NCBI RefSeq assembly: GCF_020360975.1
Contig: NW_025408668.1
Coordinates: forward strand, 7,006,001 to 7,070,000
DNA length: 64,000 nt
Source of the DNA: Hirsutella rhossiliensis
Lineage: Eukaryota; Ascomycota; Sordariomycetes; Hypocreales; Ophiocordycipitaceae
Reading direction: 5' to 3'
The notes beneath the pieces were generated by a model that was given only the letters and a program-made list of their open reading frames with translations, searched no databases and was not told the origin of the DNA. Each line of letters starts with the position of its first letter. Position 1 is the first letter of the stretch. The position numbers and the translations under genes are program-made. Shown here piece after piece: positions 41,754 through 54,497 of this stretch.

Positions 41754-44751
41754 GGCTGCTGAATGAGGACTCCTGATACCGGGCAAGAGGGTGTAGTGGC
41801 TTGGCCGAGAGGCGGTGTTCCAGACTGGTACGCTTCAGAAATTAGAATGGGCGGCGGGAGATTCTAAGCCGTCGCGGCCTCGAGAAGAGGATATTTGACG
41901 AGGCTAAATCCTGGGGCTCTCGAGAGCGAGAGCAGGAAAGATGTCTGGAAATTGCCAAGTAGTTAGCGAGAAGACCGGACCGGGGATATAGTCATGGGGC
42001 AAGCTTGTCAGGCTCGGACAGCGAAAGGGGGTATGATGCGGCGGCACAGCATGCATCCGCATGTGGCTGCCCGAAGACCGACAGACATGGCCAAAGGAAA
42101 GCGACCTTGGGCATCGACATGTAGGGAGACGTGGATGTGGTTTGCCGTGGCTTACATGGAATGATGAGGCAAGGGTTGGCGAGCAGCAAACGGACGAGTA
42201 TTGAGTCGGTTTGCCGTCAGAATCCTCGACCGGGGATGTGGCTCGTGCCTCGCGGAGAGGCGAAGGGCTCGGAGAGGGAATCGTATTATTCAGGGGAGGC
42301 TTTCCAAAGCCTGTCGACTCGATGCAGGCGATGGCGGCCCAATGGGCAGGGACTGTCGAGCTGAAGTGAGATGAGACGGGAGGGGATGGAGCTGATTGGG
42401 CGCAGTCTTCAGAGGCGGTCGACGAAATCGATCGAGGTGGTATGAGTGAGTGGTGTTGTTGTATATCGGATCACACAGGCAGGCAGGGAACCGAGGACGG
42501 AGCAAGGAGCGTGGGAAGGAGACGGAGGCGACTACTTGAGAGAAAGCAACAAGGGTCCGAGGGTCAAGTGAGAGAAGAGATGCCGGATGGCGAAGCGAGG
42601 CAGGACAGGGGCAGAGAAAGAGACGGAGAAAGAAAGGAAGTGAAAGTATGAAAGAAAGCAAATGGTCGAGGAGGAGGGGGGGAGGCGGAAGAAAGAGGCG
42701 CTTGCAAGGGAAAGAGGAAGAAGTATGTAAGAATAGCTGCGGCAGTACCAAGCACCTGAGTAGCACGAGAGCGAGCAGAGGGAGGCGGACGGAGGGGGAA
42801 AAAGGAGGGACATTGAATGAACGAGGCGAGTGACATGGGGGGGGGGGTTGTTTCCCATTGGCATGGGCACAATGGGCATGGCAGGATCCATGGGAGCGGT
42901 ACCTGCCAGGCCGTGCGCTCCATTGCGAGGGGTCCAGGTACCTATCTGCCCTGGGATAGACGGATACGTACGTGGATCGAGGTACCTGGTGTGTGTGAGA
43001 GAGTGCCAGTGTGTGTGAAAGAGACTCATGAGTGTGGTGCGCGTTCCGGTACGTACTCGCGTACAAAGCATCCGTCGACATGTCAGGTAACTGAATGAGC
43101 CATCCGACCTTAATCAACGAGGTACCGTCTACTTTGTCCCACACATCCGAATACTCGTGGTGGCCCCCTTCCTGTCTAGCGCAGGGCCAGCGCCACCGCG
43201 GAAGGAGCGAAGGCATGGGTCGGACACCGCACCGCACCGGGCTGTCGGGTATGTACGAGTACACGCACCCACCCATCCTGCAATTGGACCCACCAAGCCT
43301 TTTCCAGCACTTGTGCGCGCCTCTCACCCAGCTGCCACAAGCGCCCTCATGTACTGGTACCTTTCGCAGCCCTCGACCAACTTTTTTTTACTCGCCTGCA
43401 GCCACCACCACCACGCACCGCAGCGGTACCCGGCGGCTCACGGCTCTCAGCGCAGTCACCCAGCATGCGCCTGCGTCCAGGGAGGTACGCCCGCGCCTGG
43501 CCCCGTTAGGTACCGCGACATGTTGCGCTTCGCTACTCGCGGCCCGAAGGCGAGGAGGTGCCCTCACGTTCCTCGACTCGCCCCCCCTTTCCCTCCCTCG
43601 CAACCCAGGGGTGGGTGGAAGCCCGGGCTTGGTTGTACCAGTACTCGTCTACCATCCATCCTCCATTTGGGGCGGCAGTTGCTTTGGGCGTATCACGGAG
43701 CAGCGAGGCCTGAGGTACCTGATTACCAAGGGAATGGCAAGTCAGCCAGACGCAACAAGTTCCCGAAACAGGCACTTCCGTCTCCGCTACCACGTCCACG
43801 ACTAAGGCGGCTCAGTAGCTGTGAGGCTGGGAGGTTACAGCAGGCTCTCGGCTCCCCCCCCCTTTCCCGGTGCCCTGAGTACTGTCCAAGTCTGCAATGT
43901 CCATGCGGAGCCCACGACACACGCCCTGCCCTTGTTCCTGATGAGTTGCCGTTCGGCGAGCTGGGACATGCATCTGGGACGGCAAGACCGGTGCCAATCC
44001 CAGTAAAGTACAGAAATCAGACTTGCATGCGGCCAGCCGGCCAACCGGTGCCTGCCTGACGCCCCCAGTCGAGGCCAAATCTTGGGGCCGGGCCCCAAGA
44101 ACGGATTGCCTTTGGGTGTCTGCACGGATAGCTAATTGTCCAATTTACGTTCGACCATGTGCATTCATACCGTGCAAGCCTCGTTTGCGTTGAACACTTG
44201 TGGATGGCAAAAGGAAACAACAACAACAACAATAACAAGGAGAAAAGGGAACGGACGGTTGCTGAGATTACGTGCATGACTGACTTCCTTACATGGACGA
44301 GTATAACTCGCTGCTTAGCCCAAGAGCCGGATAGCTTTTCCCAGGCTTCAGACCTGTTAGAGACACATCTGTGTGGTGGTGCTGGCGACACCCACCCCGA
44401 GGAGACGCTCCCCAATGCGGATGGATCGCGCTCCGTACCACTGCCGGGGCGGGTACCCAAGCGTGGGGCCGGTAAGGACCTGGGGAGGGGGAGCATGGCC
44501 AGGGGTGGACTGTATTGTACGTACATACTTGCAAGTTTCTTGTCGCATTATTCGGGCTCAGTGGCATTAGCGGGCAGTTGCGAAATTGTGAGAGGACGGT
44601 GTGGCATGGAGATTCCTGCGTCGACGCCGGGGAATCGGTGGGTTGAGATGGATGGTCTGGAGCAGCCCGGCCCTTCCCTTGCATGTCTCGCTGCTAGTCG
44701 TACAACATCTCTGTCCAGCAGGCCAGGGGATGCAGAGAGGGAGAGATGTGC

Positions 44752-44785
44752 GTGTGTGTGTGTGTGATGTGTGTGTGTGTGTGTG
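44752..44785 (+). repeat. (TG)n microsatellite
   Basis: TG dinucleotides with one GA interruption, followed by a short CG run. Confidence 0.9.
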
Positions 44786-47075
44786 GTGCGCGCGCGGCGA
44801 ATGTGCGGCGGCAAGCCATGCATGGCTCGGGGAGGGAGTATTCGTAGGCACTTTGCAGCTCTCTTGTGCCTCCGCAGGGCAGCTGTTGGCTGGTGGTGGT
44901 TGCAGATGGACATGGTGTACAAAGTACAAGCACATGCACGAGAAGAAGCAAAACGAATGGAGACGCAAGGCCCGGAAGAGACAATGCCAAAAACTAACAC
45001 GCCGCATTGCAGTGATCTGTGCCTTGGGATTGGATTGACTCGTGACTCCCGCACGGATGATGTGCACGAGAAGAGAGAAAGACGAACGAGTCAATTGGGT
45101 GTGTGTTGTGGAGGGCGGCCAAGATGGGGATGCTGAGTATCCGCATCTCCGGTGCCGTCAATGCGAATGCACGGAGAGAGAGTGGTTGAGATGAAGCAAA
45201 ATGAAAGGGAAGAAAGGGACCAAAATTAGGTGGACAGCCAGCGGACAAAAAAACAAACAAAGCCGCCCGCCCGCCATGAGCCACCCACGGCCCTCACAAA
45301 GTGCCTTGTGAATGTAGAGAAGGTACCGTGTGCAGCGCCGTACAGCCTCGCCGCGACGGGGGATCCAATACTTGGACGGTTTGATTATCTCATGCAGCGC
45401 CCGACCGACCGACTGCATGTTTTGTTGGCCTCGTCCCTCGGCTGTGTTGGCACCGGCTTGCCATTTGAACGCTGCTGGTCACCCACCGCCCCTGAACGGA
45501 CCAGAAAGACGCCGTCAGTTCCAGCCATCACCACCCATCCATCGGAAAAACGGACGGCACTTCTACCATCCCCCTTCTCCTCGCGGAGAGCTCTGTCTCT
45601 CGGTGCCGTGCCTTTTTCCACGGGCCGCCCTCCAGCGCCCACCCTTTTGGCACAGTTGCCGTGCCGTCAGACTTTGCGCTCGGCCCAACCATGGAAACCT
45701 TGGTCCATGGACGAGGCACTCGAGTGCAGGGAGGCGAGTAACCGTCTGCTGTCTCGTGCTGTGTACTGCACGTGTGGGAGCGAAGGCGTCGTCTTCTTCC
45801 CCACGCGCCATCGCCCCAGACGCCCGGGCTTACCACGAGTTGCTGCACATGCAACCGCAGCAGCAAAGACTCTGGTCAGCTAGGAGGTGCATAACCCCCT
45901 CGTTCGGCTGTCGTGCCGGCCGGAGACTGCGGCTGTCCGCTGCACCCAGCTGGTAATATTTTAGGTTAATATGAGCTATAGGCAAGGTTTGTAACCTCTT
46001 GTTCCATTACCTGGTTCGTTGGGTGCGACACAGCAAACTACTCGTGCAGTAGGCGCACATGTAAGCGCAGATGCCGACGACCCTCTGTGACTAGCATGGA
46101 TGGACAGACACGCATGTGCGTCTGCATGTGGTGCCGTTGAGACTCGCTAGCAGAGGCTGTATGCAGGTCTGCTTACATACAAGACGGATGCAAGCCGTCA
46201 ACCCATCACACATGTGCCGCTGTTGCCATCAGCCTCTCGTGCTGAAAGTTGTTGCCGGGGTACGGACAGTAGTTTGCGTTTTTACAGCGGCAGCATGCCG
46301 ATCAAAACAGGCCGGGCGAGGAAAAGTGACCAAGTCGAGTGGATAGGGTTGGGCAGACAGACGGCGGAGATGCTGGACAACCGGTGTTTAAACAGGTTCT
46401 CTGTCTACACCTCCACGCCTCCGTATAGCGGGATCACGCAAACCCAGGTAAGCAGTTGCCTCTCATCAAAGCATTACCTCGTGCTCGGCGATACCCAATG
46501 GTCAAGTACATAACTAATAGGGCGTTGCCCGATCCGGCGGCAGGGTTCAAGAGCATTGAGGGACGCCCTGTGCCGTCCTGGACAAGACAATATAATGCAC
46601 CGGGATATCATAACAGGAACGACGGCAGGGACAGGGCTAGGAAGAAAACATCCTGGCTTGACCAGCAATCCATCGACAGCTCGATCGACTTCGGTAGTGT
46701 CGACTACTATGGAGGGAAACCCTAGCATCGGCGGCTGCTGGTGGGCATTGTACTCTTGTCAGTAGCGCAGTGTGTACCGACTACTTGGAAGGGCAACAAC
46801 CCCCCCGCCCGAGCAGGGCTGCAAGCAATCAAACAATGCCCGGCGGTGCCAGGCCGGGATACCTACAGCAGGTACAGTACCTGGAGGGAGCCTGACCTCT
46901 CCAAACCTGCCTTACGTAAGGAAGCCCCGCGGGGCGGTAGGTTCCCGGTACTTTGGGGACGGAGGCGAGGCGGGGACCGGATGAGCCGATTGACCTCTCT
47001 CTTGTCTCGGCTCGTCCCAAGTTCTTTCTTCACCAGGCACACGACTCACCCCAGAAACGCAGCGTCGCGGGTTTC

Positions 47076-47110
47076 GGAGAGGGGAGAGGAGGGGAGGGGA
47101 GGGGAGGGGG
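47076..47110 (+). repeat. GGGGA purine tract
   Basis: Repeats of GGGGA/GGAGA, purine only over about 35 nt. Confidence 0.85.
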
Positions 47111-47290
47111 CAGAAGGGAAACGAGGACGAGACAGCACAGGGACAGCCGAAGCGACGGCCGAAGCTCGCGGCCAATCCCACAGTTATCACGTCCGTCTCA
47201 CCCGCACGCGCCCACGACAGCAGAAGCGCACGCGCGCGCGCACGCCCCCGTTGCTCTGCTGTCACCTGTAACGCGGCATATGACGCCGAC

Positions 47291-47320
47291 TGCACCCTCT
47301 GCACCCTCTGCACCCTCTGC
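47291..47320 (+). repeat. 9-bp minisatellite (TGCACCCTC)
   Basis: TGCACCCTC repeated three times plus a partial copy. Confidence 0.9.
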
Positions 47321-47687
47321 CCGCCCGGAATGCGAGCATCCGCTTCCCCGTGTTCGATTCGTCCCGGCACGACGAGGCAACTGAACGATCCAGACTCTCG
47401 GTACCATGTCCTCACGACGCTCGCTGCACGATGTACGAATACCCGGTGATGCGTTTGGGTACAGTGTGTATGTGTGTGTACGGCAAGGAAACAAGGTTCG
47501 GGCAACTATACTCGATGTACGCCGAGTCTCGACCCCCGTGCCCACCACTCCTTGCTTGCCTACCTGCAGGAGGGGCAGCCGCCTGTCTTGTTCACCGCGC
47601 CCTGCTGCCGAGGCTCGCGACATGTCGCCGCCGTCGTGGTGGGGCAGCGGCGGCCTCAATTGTCAAGTGTCGCGCGGTAGCGAGGAC

Positions 47688-47752
47688 CGACAATCGAGAC
47701 CGACCATCGAGACCGACCATCGAGACCGACCATCGAGACCGACCATCGAGAC
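47688..47752 (+). repeat. 13-bp minisatellite, 5 copies
   Basis: The unit CGACCATCGAGAC occurs four times exactly, preceded by one copy with a single substitution (CGACAATCGAGAC). Confidence 0.95.
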
Positions 47753-47794
47753 CTCCCTTCAAACATTACGTCTCTCCGACACCCTCCTGCGGCC

Positions 47795-47827
47795 TGCGAG
47801 TGTCTGCGAGTGTCTGCGAGTGTCTGC
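47795..47827 (+). repeat. 10-bp minisatellite (TGCGAGTGTC)
   Basis: TGCGAGTGTC occurs three times head to tail, 43 bp after the 13-bp array. Confidence 0.9.
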
Positions 47828-49406
47828 CCTCCGCCCCCTCTCGAGAAGCGGCCGGCGTTGCTCGCTGGTGGTTGTTGGATTCAGCCCGCGCCTCAGCCAC
47901 AATGCCACGCTTCCATCCACTCCGTTGCAACTCCGGGGAGGGTCGCCGCCGCCTGCAGACGAAGCTTTGGTTCGTCGACAGCCATCGGCGACGATGCAGC
48001 TTCAAAACCTAATCCATCCATTCATTCAATCCCGATCCGGGGCGCCGGCCCAACGACCGAGGCGCCACCATCGGCGAGCCATCGTCGGTCTTGGTCAGCG
48101 CCCACTGCGGCGCAAACTTCAACGACCGACGATAGACGGCGGTTTTTTCTTTCTTCCCATCCTGCTACTACACTCCTTTTGCCTAGACGTTTCCTTTTCA
48201 CTTCGAGACTCGGCGGGACCTCCCGGACCGGAACCATTACTGTGACTATGCACCCGCTGCAGCCGCACGACGACGAGCGACGCCGGGAGATCTGCTGACC
48301 CCACGTTCTTTTCCTATTTTCCCTTCAAGTGTTTTTTTCCTTTTAGTGCCAGCCACACCAGCTGAACCCTAAACCACTAGGCTTGTTGGTGGTCGTTGCC
48401 GGTCCGTAAGCTGAGCCTCTCAGCGCGCGCAAACATGTGTGCGTGTCTGCATGCGAAGCTGAATGTACACCCCAATACTGGCCAGTAGATGGCTCCTCTG
48501 TGCAGCGCAGGGCTTGTGGGGGCAGTGACGACGGCGATGGAAGATGACGATGCATGCATGGATGCATGCAAAGTGCCGCGGACCGCATTTGCACTATTCC
48601 TACCCTCGAGCTGGCGGTCAGGGCAGAGGCATATCACGGATGACCGCCCTCGCAACGTAATTGGTACTTGGCACTACCACCTAGTCGGGCAATAAGACGA
48701 TTGCAAACAGCATCGTCAGAGCTGCGGCCAACGTTTGGTGGTGAGCAAGGTAGCAGCAGTAGGGGAACTCAAAACTGCTCCGTCCTGGCCGCGCAATGCG
48801 TAACATCTTTTGTTGGAGCCCTATCGTACAAAGTAACCACAAGCGCTTCATTGGCGCCTACCACGTACCGCAACATCGTCGCTTTGATTCCATTGCCAAG
48901 ACCGGACTCGAAAGGGCGTTGCACTTGGGTTTGCCAGGGCCAGAGGGCGGTGGATAGAGCCGGGGCTTGTGCGGGCGCCGGCGCGCAACATACATATACG
49001 CATGCTTCAGTAGAGTATCGTCAAGGGCCATCTGGTGGTCAGTCTGCCTGGCTGGATCCCCCCCCCATGCGGTTGCATGCTCTACTATGCTGCGGGCGCG
49101 GGGGGTGGTGGATAAAGCAAACATGAGTCGTCGTCGGCGGTGCGAGAACGGACGGGGTGAGGCAGCCTGTGCGAGGCTCTCTCCCCGGCTCCCTCCCCCC
49201 CTTCTCGGTTGCAACGGGCAGCACAGCGGCGAGTCGCGTAGCACCATTTTGAACGGCCTCACCTCCGTCGCAGATGCAGTCGTCGGCTCTGTCAGCGGCC
49301 CCCCTTTCGGTGGGAAATGGCGTGCCCTGCCTCGCGGGCTGGTCCGACCGCCTCGCCTTTTCCGAGGACGCTAATAATAGGCTGCAGGTACGAATAAGGT
49401 ATCTGG

Positions 49407-49497
49407 GTACCTACCCACGGATACCTACCTACCTACTTACCTGCCTACTTACCTAGGTACCTACCTAACCTACCTACCTACCTACCTAACCTACCTG
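49407..49497 (+). repeat. TACC/TACCTAGG microsatellite
   Basis: About 90 bp built from TACC units with TTACC and TAACC variants and an embedded CCTAGGTACC palindrome. It is the densest occurrence of a motif scattered through most intergenic regions of the window. Confidence 0.9.
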
Positions 49498-52400
49498 TCG
49501 GAACGCGGCGGAGCTCATGGACACGATGTGCGGCAGCAGGAGGGACCATCGCAGCAGGAAGGGGCCAGTAGGGGCAGAGAAGGGTACAAAAGGACCATCT
49601 TTGTTTGGGGCGAGGAGAAGGGTGACACATAATAGACCTCGATCCAACTTTTGATCTCTTCTTATGTTTTCCTCGCAATAAGATACCTCGGTAGGTGAGC
49701 AGGCATGTACCCGCGCTCAACGGCGGGCCGGTCCATCCATGCAGGTTAGTACGTACTTTACTGTGCTCGCTCCGTGTCGGTACTTCGCCTATGCGGTACT
49801 GCATGCGGGAGGGGGAGGTATATCGGGCGGAACGGAGGCGCTACTTGAGGGTCCACTGGACGCCACGGAGATCCAGGTAGCTTCCTCGTAACCTCGTTCT
49901 GAGAGCGTCGAACCTCGTCTCAATGACGAGAGGCTCTACCCCGGCATCGTACCACGGCAGACGAGCAAGCAGCATGGTGGCCGTGCTTGCATCTGCCCGC
50001 CAGCCAGCCAAGTCTGACGGGCTGCTGATCAAGGAAGAAGAGGAGGAGAGGAAAGCGCCGCCAAAGAAAACGCAAGCACGGCGAGAACGAGGGGCCCCGA
50101 TTCGTTCAACACCTCTTACATCTTGGTCAAAAGGATCGTGTAACAAAGGGTGGCATCGATGCAATAGCAAGGCTACCTACCTTAGCGGGTAGCGAGAGGT
50201 ACACGGCGATACCTCCACACCTGAAAGCTGCGGGTACTCCGTAAAATCTGCAGGGATGGCCTCTCAGCCTCCAACTGACGTGCAGCAGCCTCCCCCAGTA
50301 GCAAATAAGCCGACGGGTTCCCATGTCACTTCATCGGCTTCGTTGCCCACTGGTGGCGGTCAGGTACAAGTACTGTACAAGCGCCACACCTTGGGGGTTG
50401 GATAAGCCACAATCGGCCATGGCCTTGTTCCCCTTTGTGTCTGCTTCGCTGGACGGAGGATTCCTTTTTGCTCAAGTACCAATACGAGGTCGAGGAGGAT
50501 AGAAGGTTATGCGGAATAAGGCCGTAGACCGTTGGTAAAAAAGGAAGCCTCCACGATCCTCGGGCACTTTGCCAGATCCACGGAAGCAGGATCACCTGAT
50601 ATATCACGTGTAGACCTCCCGAAGGAAAGAGACAAGGGGCTTCGCACAAAGCGCCTACACACATTGTCAGCAGCTTCTTCAATCAACCGGTAGAAGTGCC
50701 TCTCTTTACAAGCTCTCAACCTCGGCAGTGCGCGCCAATTTCCATGTTAGCATGGTCACGTGTCCAAGAGAGCAAAATGCCCCTGTTGGGTTCCTGCCTA
50801 CTTAGCTGCCCTGCAGCAAAGTTTGCGTAAGGCATCCCTACGCCAAGGTCCAACGACAAACCATGAGCTTTGACTTGAGCAATGAGGGTGGGAAACAGGG
50901 CTGGATGCGGTTGCTAGTGCATACCCAGCAACGGGAAGAGGCAGCGACAACCAAGCTGCGGGCCGTACGGCGGCAAGCCTCCGGTGCCTCCGGCCGGCGC
51001 CGCAATCAATGGCACGGACATTGGGCCAATGACTCTCCTGGCGTCGTATGTGTTGGAAGCACACCCAGCACCATCTGTGACGCCGAGCAAGCACACGACA
51101 AAGCCGGGAAAGGGTGTGTGTTACAGTTGCATCGGGGCCCCTGGCCTGCATCCTTCCAGCCTTCTTCTGGAAGCCTCCTCCGCCTTTGCTCTGAGGCATT
51201 ACCGATCATGCACATGGTCAAGATTGGCCGGCCCGGCGTCCTGGCCAAGTATGTGGCGTGTACAAAGCATATCGCCAGAGCAGTCCAAATTCGGCAACAT
51301 CGATCGTATACATGTACATGCTGTACACTCGCAGTGGCTGATCAATCTCGCTACTGTACGTATGTACTGTAAAAGGCAAACTTTGTCGTTGCCGTTTGGC
51401 GTCGGCGGATCCGGTAGGCCTGGCGCATTCGGCACGAGGCCAACGCCGGGGCGAGCGGTTTTTGACGTCAGGGCAGCCCGCGGCTGTGTGCTTTGAAATT
51501 TCGGGCTTATTTTGGGCCTCGGAGGCGGCAAAAACAAGGCCGGGAGGTATATGCAACTCTTGATTGTTTGACTGCCTTTGTACAAGCTGACTCTTGCCCT
51601 GTCCAAGGGGAAAAGGGGGGCTGGTGTCAGAAGGTAGAGTTGGTTGGACTGTGGACAAAGGTCCCCCCCGAGGACCGAGGACCGCGTCGCGCACGCCAAT
51701 GGATGCAACCCGTCCTTTTTGAATCGCCATCACGTTCTGCAGGCTGCTTCGCCGGGGCTGCGCGCTCATGCCCCATGCTGCATCATGAGTCGCGCGCACC
51801 TCTGTGCCAGGGGCACGCTCATGCACAGCAGGGGGACGACGAGCCAGGAGAGCGAAAAAGGGCGTTTGCGTCCTGTGGCTGTGACGTGTAGCAGGAGATG
51901 GCCGGAGAGGAAGGTCAAGACCTCGGCGCAATCGTGTCATGTGGTGCTGTTCCTCTCGTGACCCGTCGCCACCATCGTGAGCACATCATGCTGATGGCCA
52001 TGGTTACAAATGCGTACATGGTCGACGGCCCGACGGTCCCGCAATCACACGTGGCATGACAATGGCATGGCAGTCATCAAATGACCCAATAATCGATGTG
52101 ACGGTACTCTATTGAATGGTCCCAAGGTACGAAGGATAGGGGCGAGGGACCAGATCGCGGACATCCGGGAAACCATGGGGGCTGGTTCCCGGCGGCACGA
52201 GCCTTTTCTTGGGGTCTCGAAGAATCTTGCATCCGTCTTGGGCCCATCGCTTTCGAGTGCTCGCTTGGCCAAGGGTTGAGGTCAAGGCGACAGGTCATGA
52301 AGCGTTGTGATTGCGGACGGACCATGGCGATGCCGTCGCTATCGAGGCGCTCAGATGCCGTACCGGAAAGACGAAGAATCAATGTACATCGGCCATTGGG

Positions 52401-52765
52401 CGTCATTCTTTTCGATCATGACAAAAATAAAACAAAAGACTGGCCGTGGCTTTCTCTTCCTTCAAGGTGCAGGCAGTGCAGTAGATGCGGGGAGCAGGAG
52501 CAGCAAAAAAGATTCGCCGAACACCGCGTGCGGCTCCGCGATAGTGTCCTCCACCAGCCAACCTCAACATCTCCTCATCACCGGCGCTCTCAGCCCCCGA
52601 TCTGACGCTCATCATCCATACCGAGCCTCGCTCGACTACGCTCCTCTTCTGCGCTTGTGGACGGGGCTGGCCCTCGCCTCACCACACAACATCCGGCGCC
52701 CGAGCCTCCAACACACCTATACTCTGCCAGTACTCGAGGTCCTTCCTCTACCGCGTGCGCCCAAG

Positions 52766-53304
52766 ATGGAGCCGCGAGCAAGAGCCGGCAAAAATGTCGG
52801 CAAAATGAACTTTTCCCACAACGAGCGTGCGTTTCTAGCTTCCCCAGTGCGCCCGCGCGACATTGTTTGACTGAAACCCTCTCCGTCGCAGTGGCGCAGC
52901 TCCTCTTTGCGCACGGCGACGTCAAGAACCCGCTGCCGGAGACGGTGCGCGTGCTCGACGAGATCCTGACCGACTTTATGCAATCCATTGCCTTCGAGGC
53001 CACGCGCGCCGCTCACTACTCGGGCCGCCAGAAGATCAAATATGAGGACTTTGAGTTTGCCTTTCGCAAGAACCCGGCCTTCCTCGGCAAGGTGCAGGAG
53101 GTGTTTGAGAAGCAAAAGGAGATCAAAAAGGCGCGCGAGATCCTCCGCGACGGCGAGGACGAGATCATGAAGGACGCGGCCGAGGAGGAGAAGAGGAGGG
53201 AAAAGGTCGACGAGAGGCCGCCGCGTGCCCGGGCCGAGGAGGAGCTTGGGGAGGCCGACGACGATGCCGATGCCGAGGCCGATGCCCTGGGCAAGAAGCG
53301 ATGA
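52766..53304 (+). CDS. TAF13: TFIID subunit 13 (TAF13)
   Basis: Exons 52766-52826 and 52892-53304, one 65-nt GT..AG intron, 157 aa. Splicing gives NFSHNELAQLLFAHGDVKNP, then LPETVRVLDEILTDFMQSIA, FEATRAAHYSGRQKIKYEDF and EFAFRKNPAFLGKVQEVFEK. This is the complete histone fold of TAF13 (SPT3-like N-half), which pairs with TAF11 in TFIID and contacts TBP. The C-terminal 50 residues are a highly charged Glu/Asp/Arg tail, longer than in yeast and common in filamentous fungi. General RNA polymerase II transcription, nuclear. It is divergent from SOK1 across the long gene-free region. Confidence 0.95.
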
Positions 53305-54497
53305 GGTCAGAGCCGCCGACCAGCGACATGATTATAACGAATTTCTTACGTAGGATGGGCTGGGAGCTTGAGGGTCATCTCTCTCTCCCATTGGTATAAT
53401 GCGCTCGCGGCATGCACACGGGCGAAACGGAGTTGCAACGGCTATACGTGGCTTTGGGCAGTGGCACATGGCTTTGGGCGGTGGCAGAGCTGCTCAGACT
53501 GTGTCTATGACAGGCATGGCGGCAGATCCGCAACTGAGATTCAATGGTTGGCGAAGGCTTCACAGCTAATATACGATGGCCATAAGGGCTTTGGAGCTTC
53601 AATCATGGCTGCCGGTTTGCGTCTGGCAGATGCTCGCTCGCCAATCGCCCGTCGTCGGGTGATGCTGCCGAACGTGCAGCACGGCATCGTCCTTCGACTA
53701 CAGGCCGGGTCATCGACCATCCACCCAAGTTACGGTACGCCTCGGATCGCCGCAGCAGATGCCATGCCCGGAATCCCAGCTCCATGCGCGCGGGTACGGG
53801 ACTTGTGGACATGAGAGCGCGGCGACTTGCTCGATCGGCCGATGCTCCGGAGCACTCGGAGCCCGCTTCCGACAACCTTGTGGATGCGATACCGGAGCTG
53901 TCCTCCCCCTTGACGAACGGCTTGCCCAGAAATAAACTGGGGCTCCGCGGGCATCGAGGAATACCGCATCCGTCGCGATGGGGTCCTGGCCAGTGCCGTC
54001 GAACTCTGAATCCCCGATCTGCGGTGTGCCGGTCCGTCTGGTCCGTTGGGCCAAGCGCCAGCAAGAGCGAGCTCGTGTATGTAAGACGACGACGATGGGT
54101 AGAGGAAAGACGAGCAGAAGGAGGGTCTGCCCGTGGCTCTCGGTGGAGGGGGATGCTCCCTGCAGTAAAGTGGCCATTTTGACTTTGACATGTCGGGGGC
54201 TCTCTGAGTGCCGTCGGTATGATCCGTTGAGTCAAATAGTCTCCATCTCACCATCTCCTCTCTTCCTCGCGCGGGCAGACATGCGCCGGTGCTAGAAGCG
54301 AGCTGGGCGCTGAAGTTTGCACTGGTCCCATCCCAGTACAGACCTTGGCCGTGTGTCGTTGAGTGTGGATAGAATCGGCACGAGGCCGTTTATCCAAGTA
54401 CGGTGCCGCGGTGCCAACACTCTTGTTTGCCCTGAACTGACTGGACAAGGTGAAAATCAGCGTCACTTTGCGGGCTCGTCTTTGGCCTCGGCCCGGC
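53305..54497. other. Intergenic region TAF13 / EamA transporter
   Basis: 1.2 kb. Frames on the minus strand near 53600-54250 are open, but their composition (alternating Arg/Ser/Pro runs) matches shadows of GC-rich DNA. No gene or RNA was recognised. Confidence 0.45.

Larger units (their letters stand above)
41754..52765. other. 11-kb gene-free region between divergent SOK1 and TAF13
   Basis: I find no frame here with family-like sequence, no transposase or reverse transcriptase motif and no tRNA. The first 1.3 kb is purine-rich on the plus strand, so pyrimidine-rich on the SOK1 sense strand, like a long leader. The rest contains short repeats: an 11-G run at 42837-42847, a CAA tract at about 44218-44238, (TG)n at 44752-44785, three minisatellites at 47076-47830 and a TACC microsatellite at 49407-49497, plus many GGTACC/TACCTAGGTA motifs. 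It may be a large regulatory region, a long non-coding RNA locus, or hold orphan genes that cannot be recognised by eye. Confidence 0.5.

Noticed and set aside
42290..43327. 345-codon minus-strand frame upstream of SOK1
   Set aside because: Mostly Ser/Pro/Leu/His from pyrimidine-rich sequence; more likely a leader region than a protein.
47406..48245. 279-codon frame running through the minisatellite cluster
   Set aside because: Part of its length is translated tandem repeat and the rest is Arg/Ser/Pro-rich; no sign of a conserved protein.
48365..48372. AACCCTAA, similar to a telomerase RNA template
   Set aside because: An 8-mer is expected about twice by chance in both strands of 64 kb, the next base does not extend the telomere repeat, and no conserved core structure could be recognised.
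48551..48570. Near-palindrome built from TGCATGCA/GATGCATGCA
   Set aside because: Short, simple-sequence palindrome without context; similar TGCATG words occur elsewhere in the same region.
51218..51940. 240-codon minus-strand frame in the gene-free region
   Set aside because: Composition typical of random GC-rich frames; overlapping frames on the other strand are equally open.
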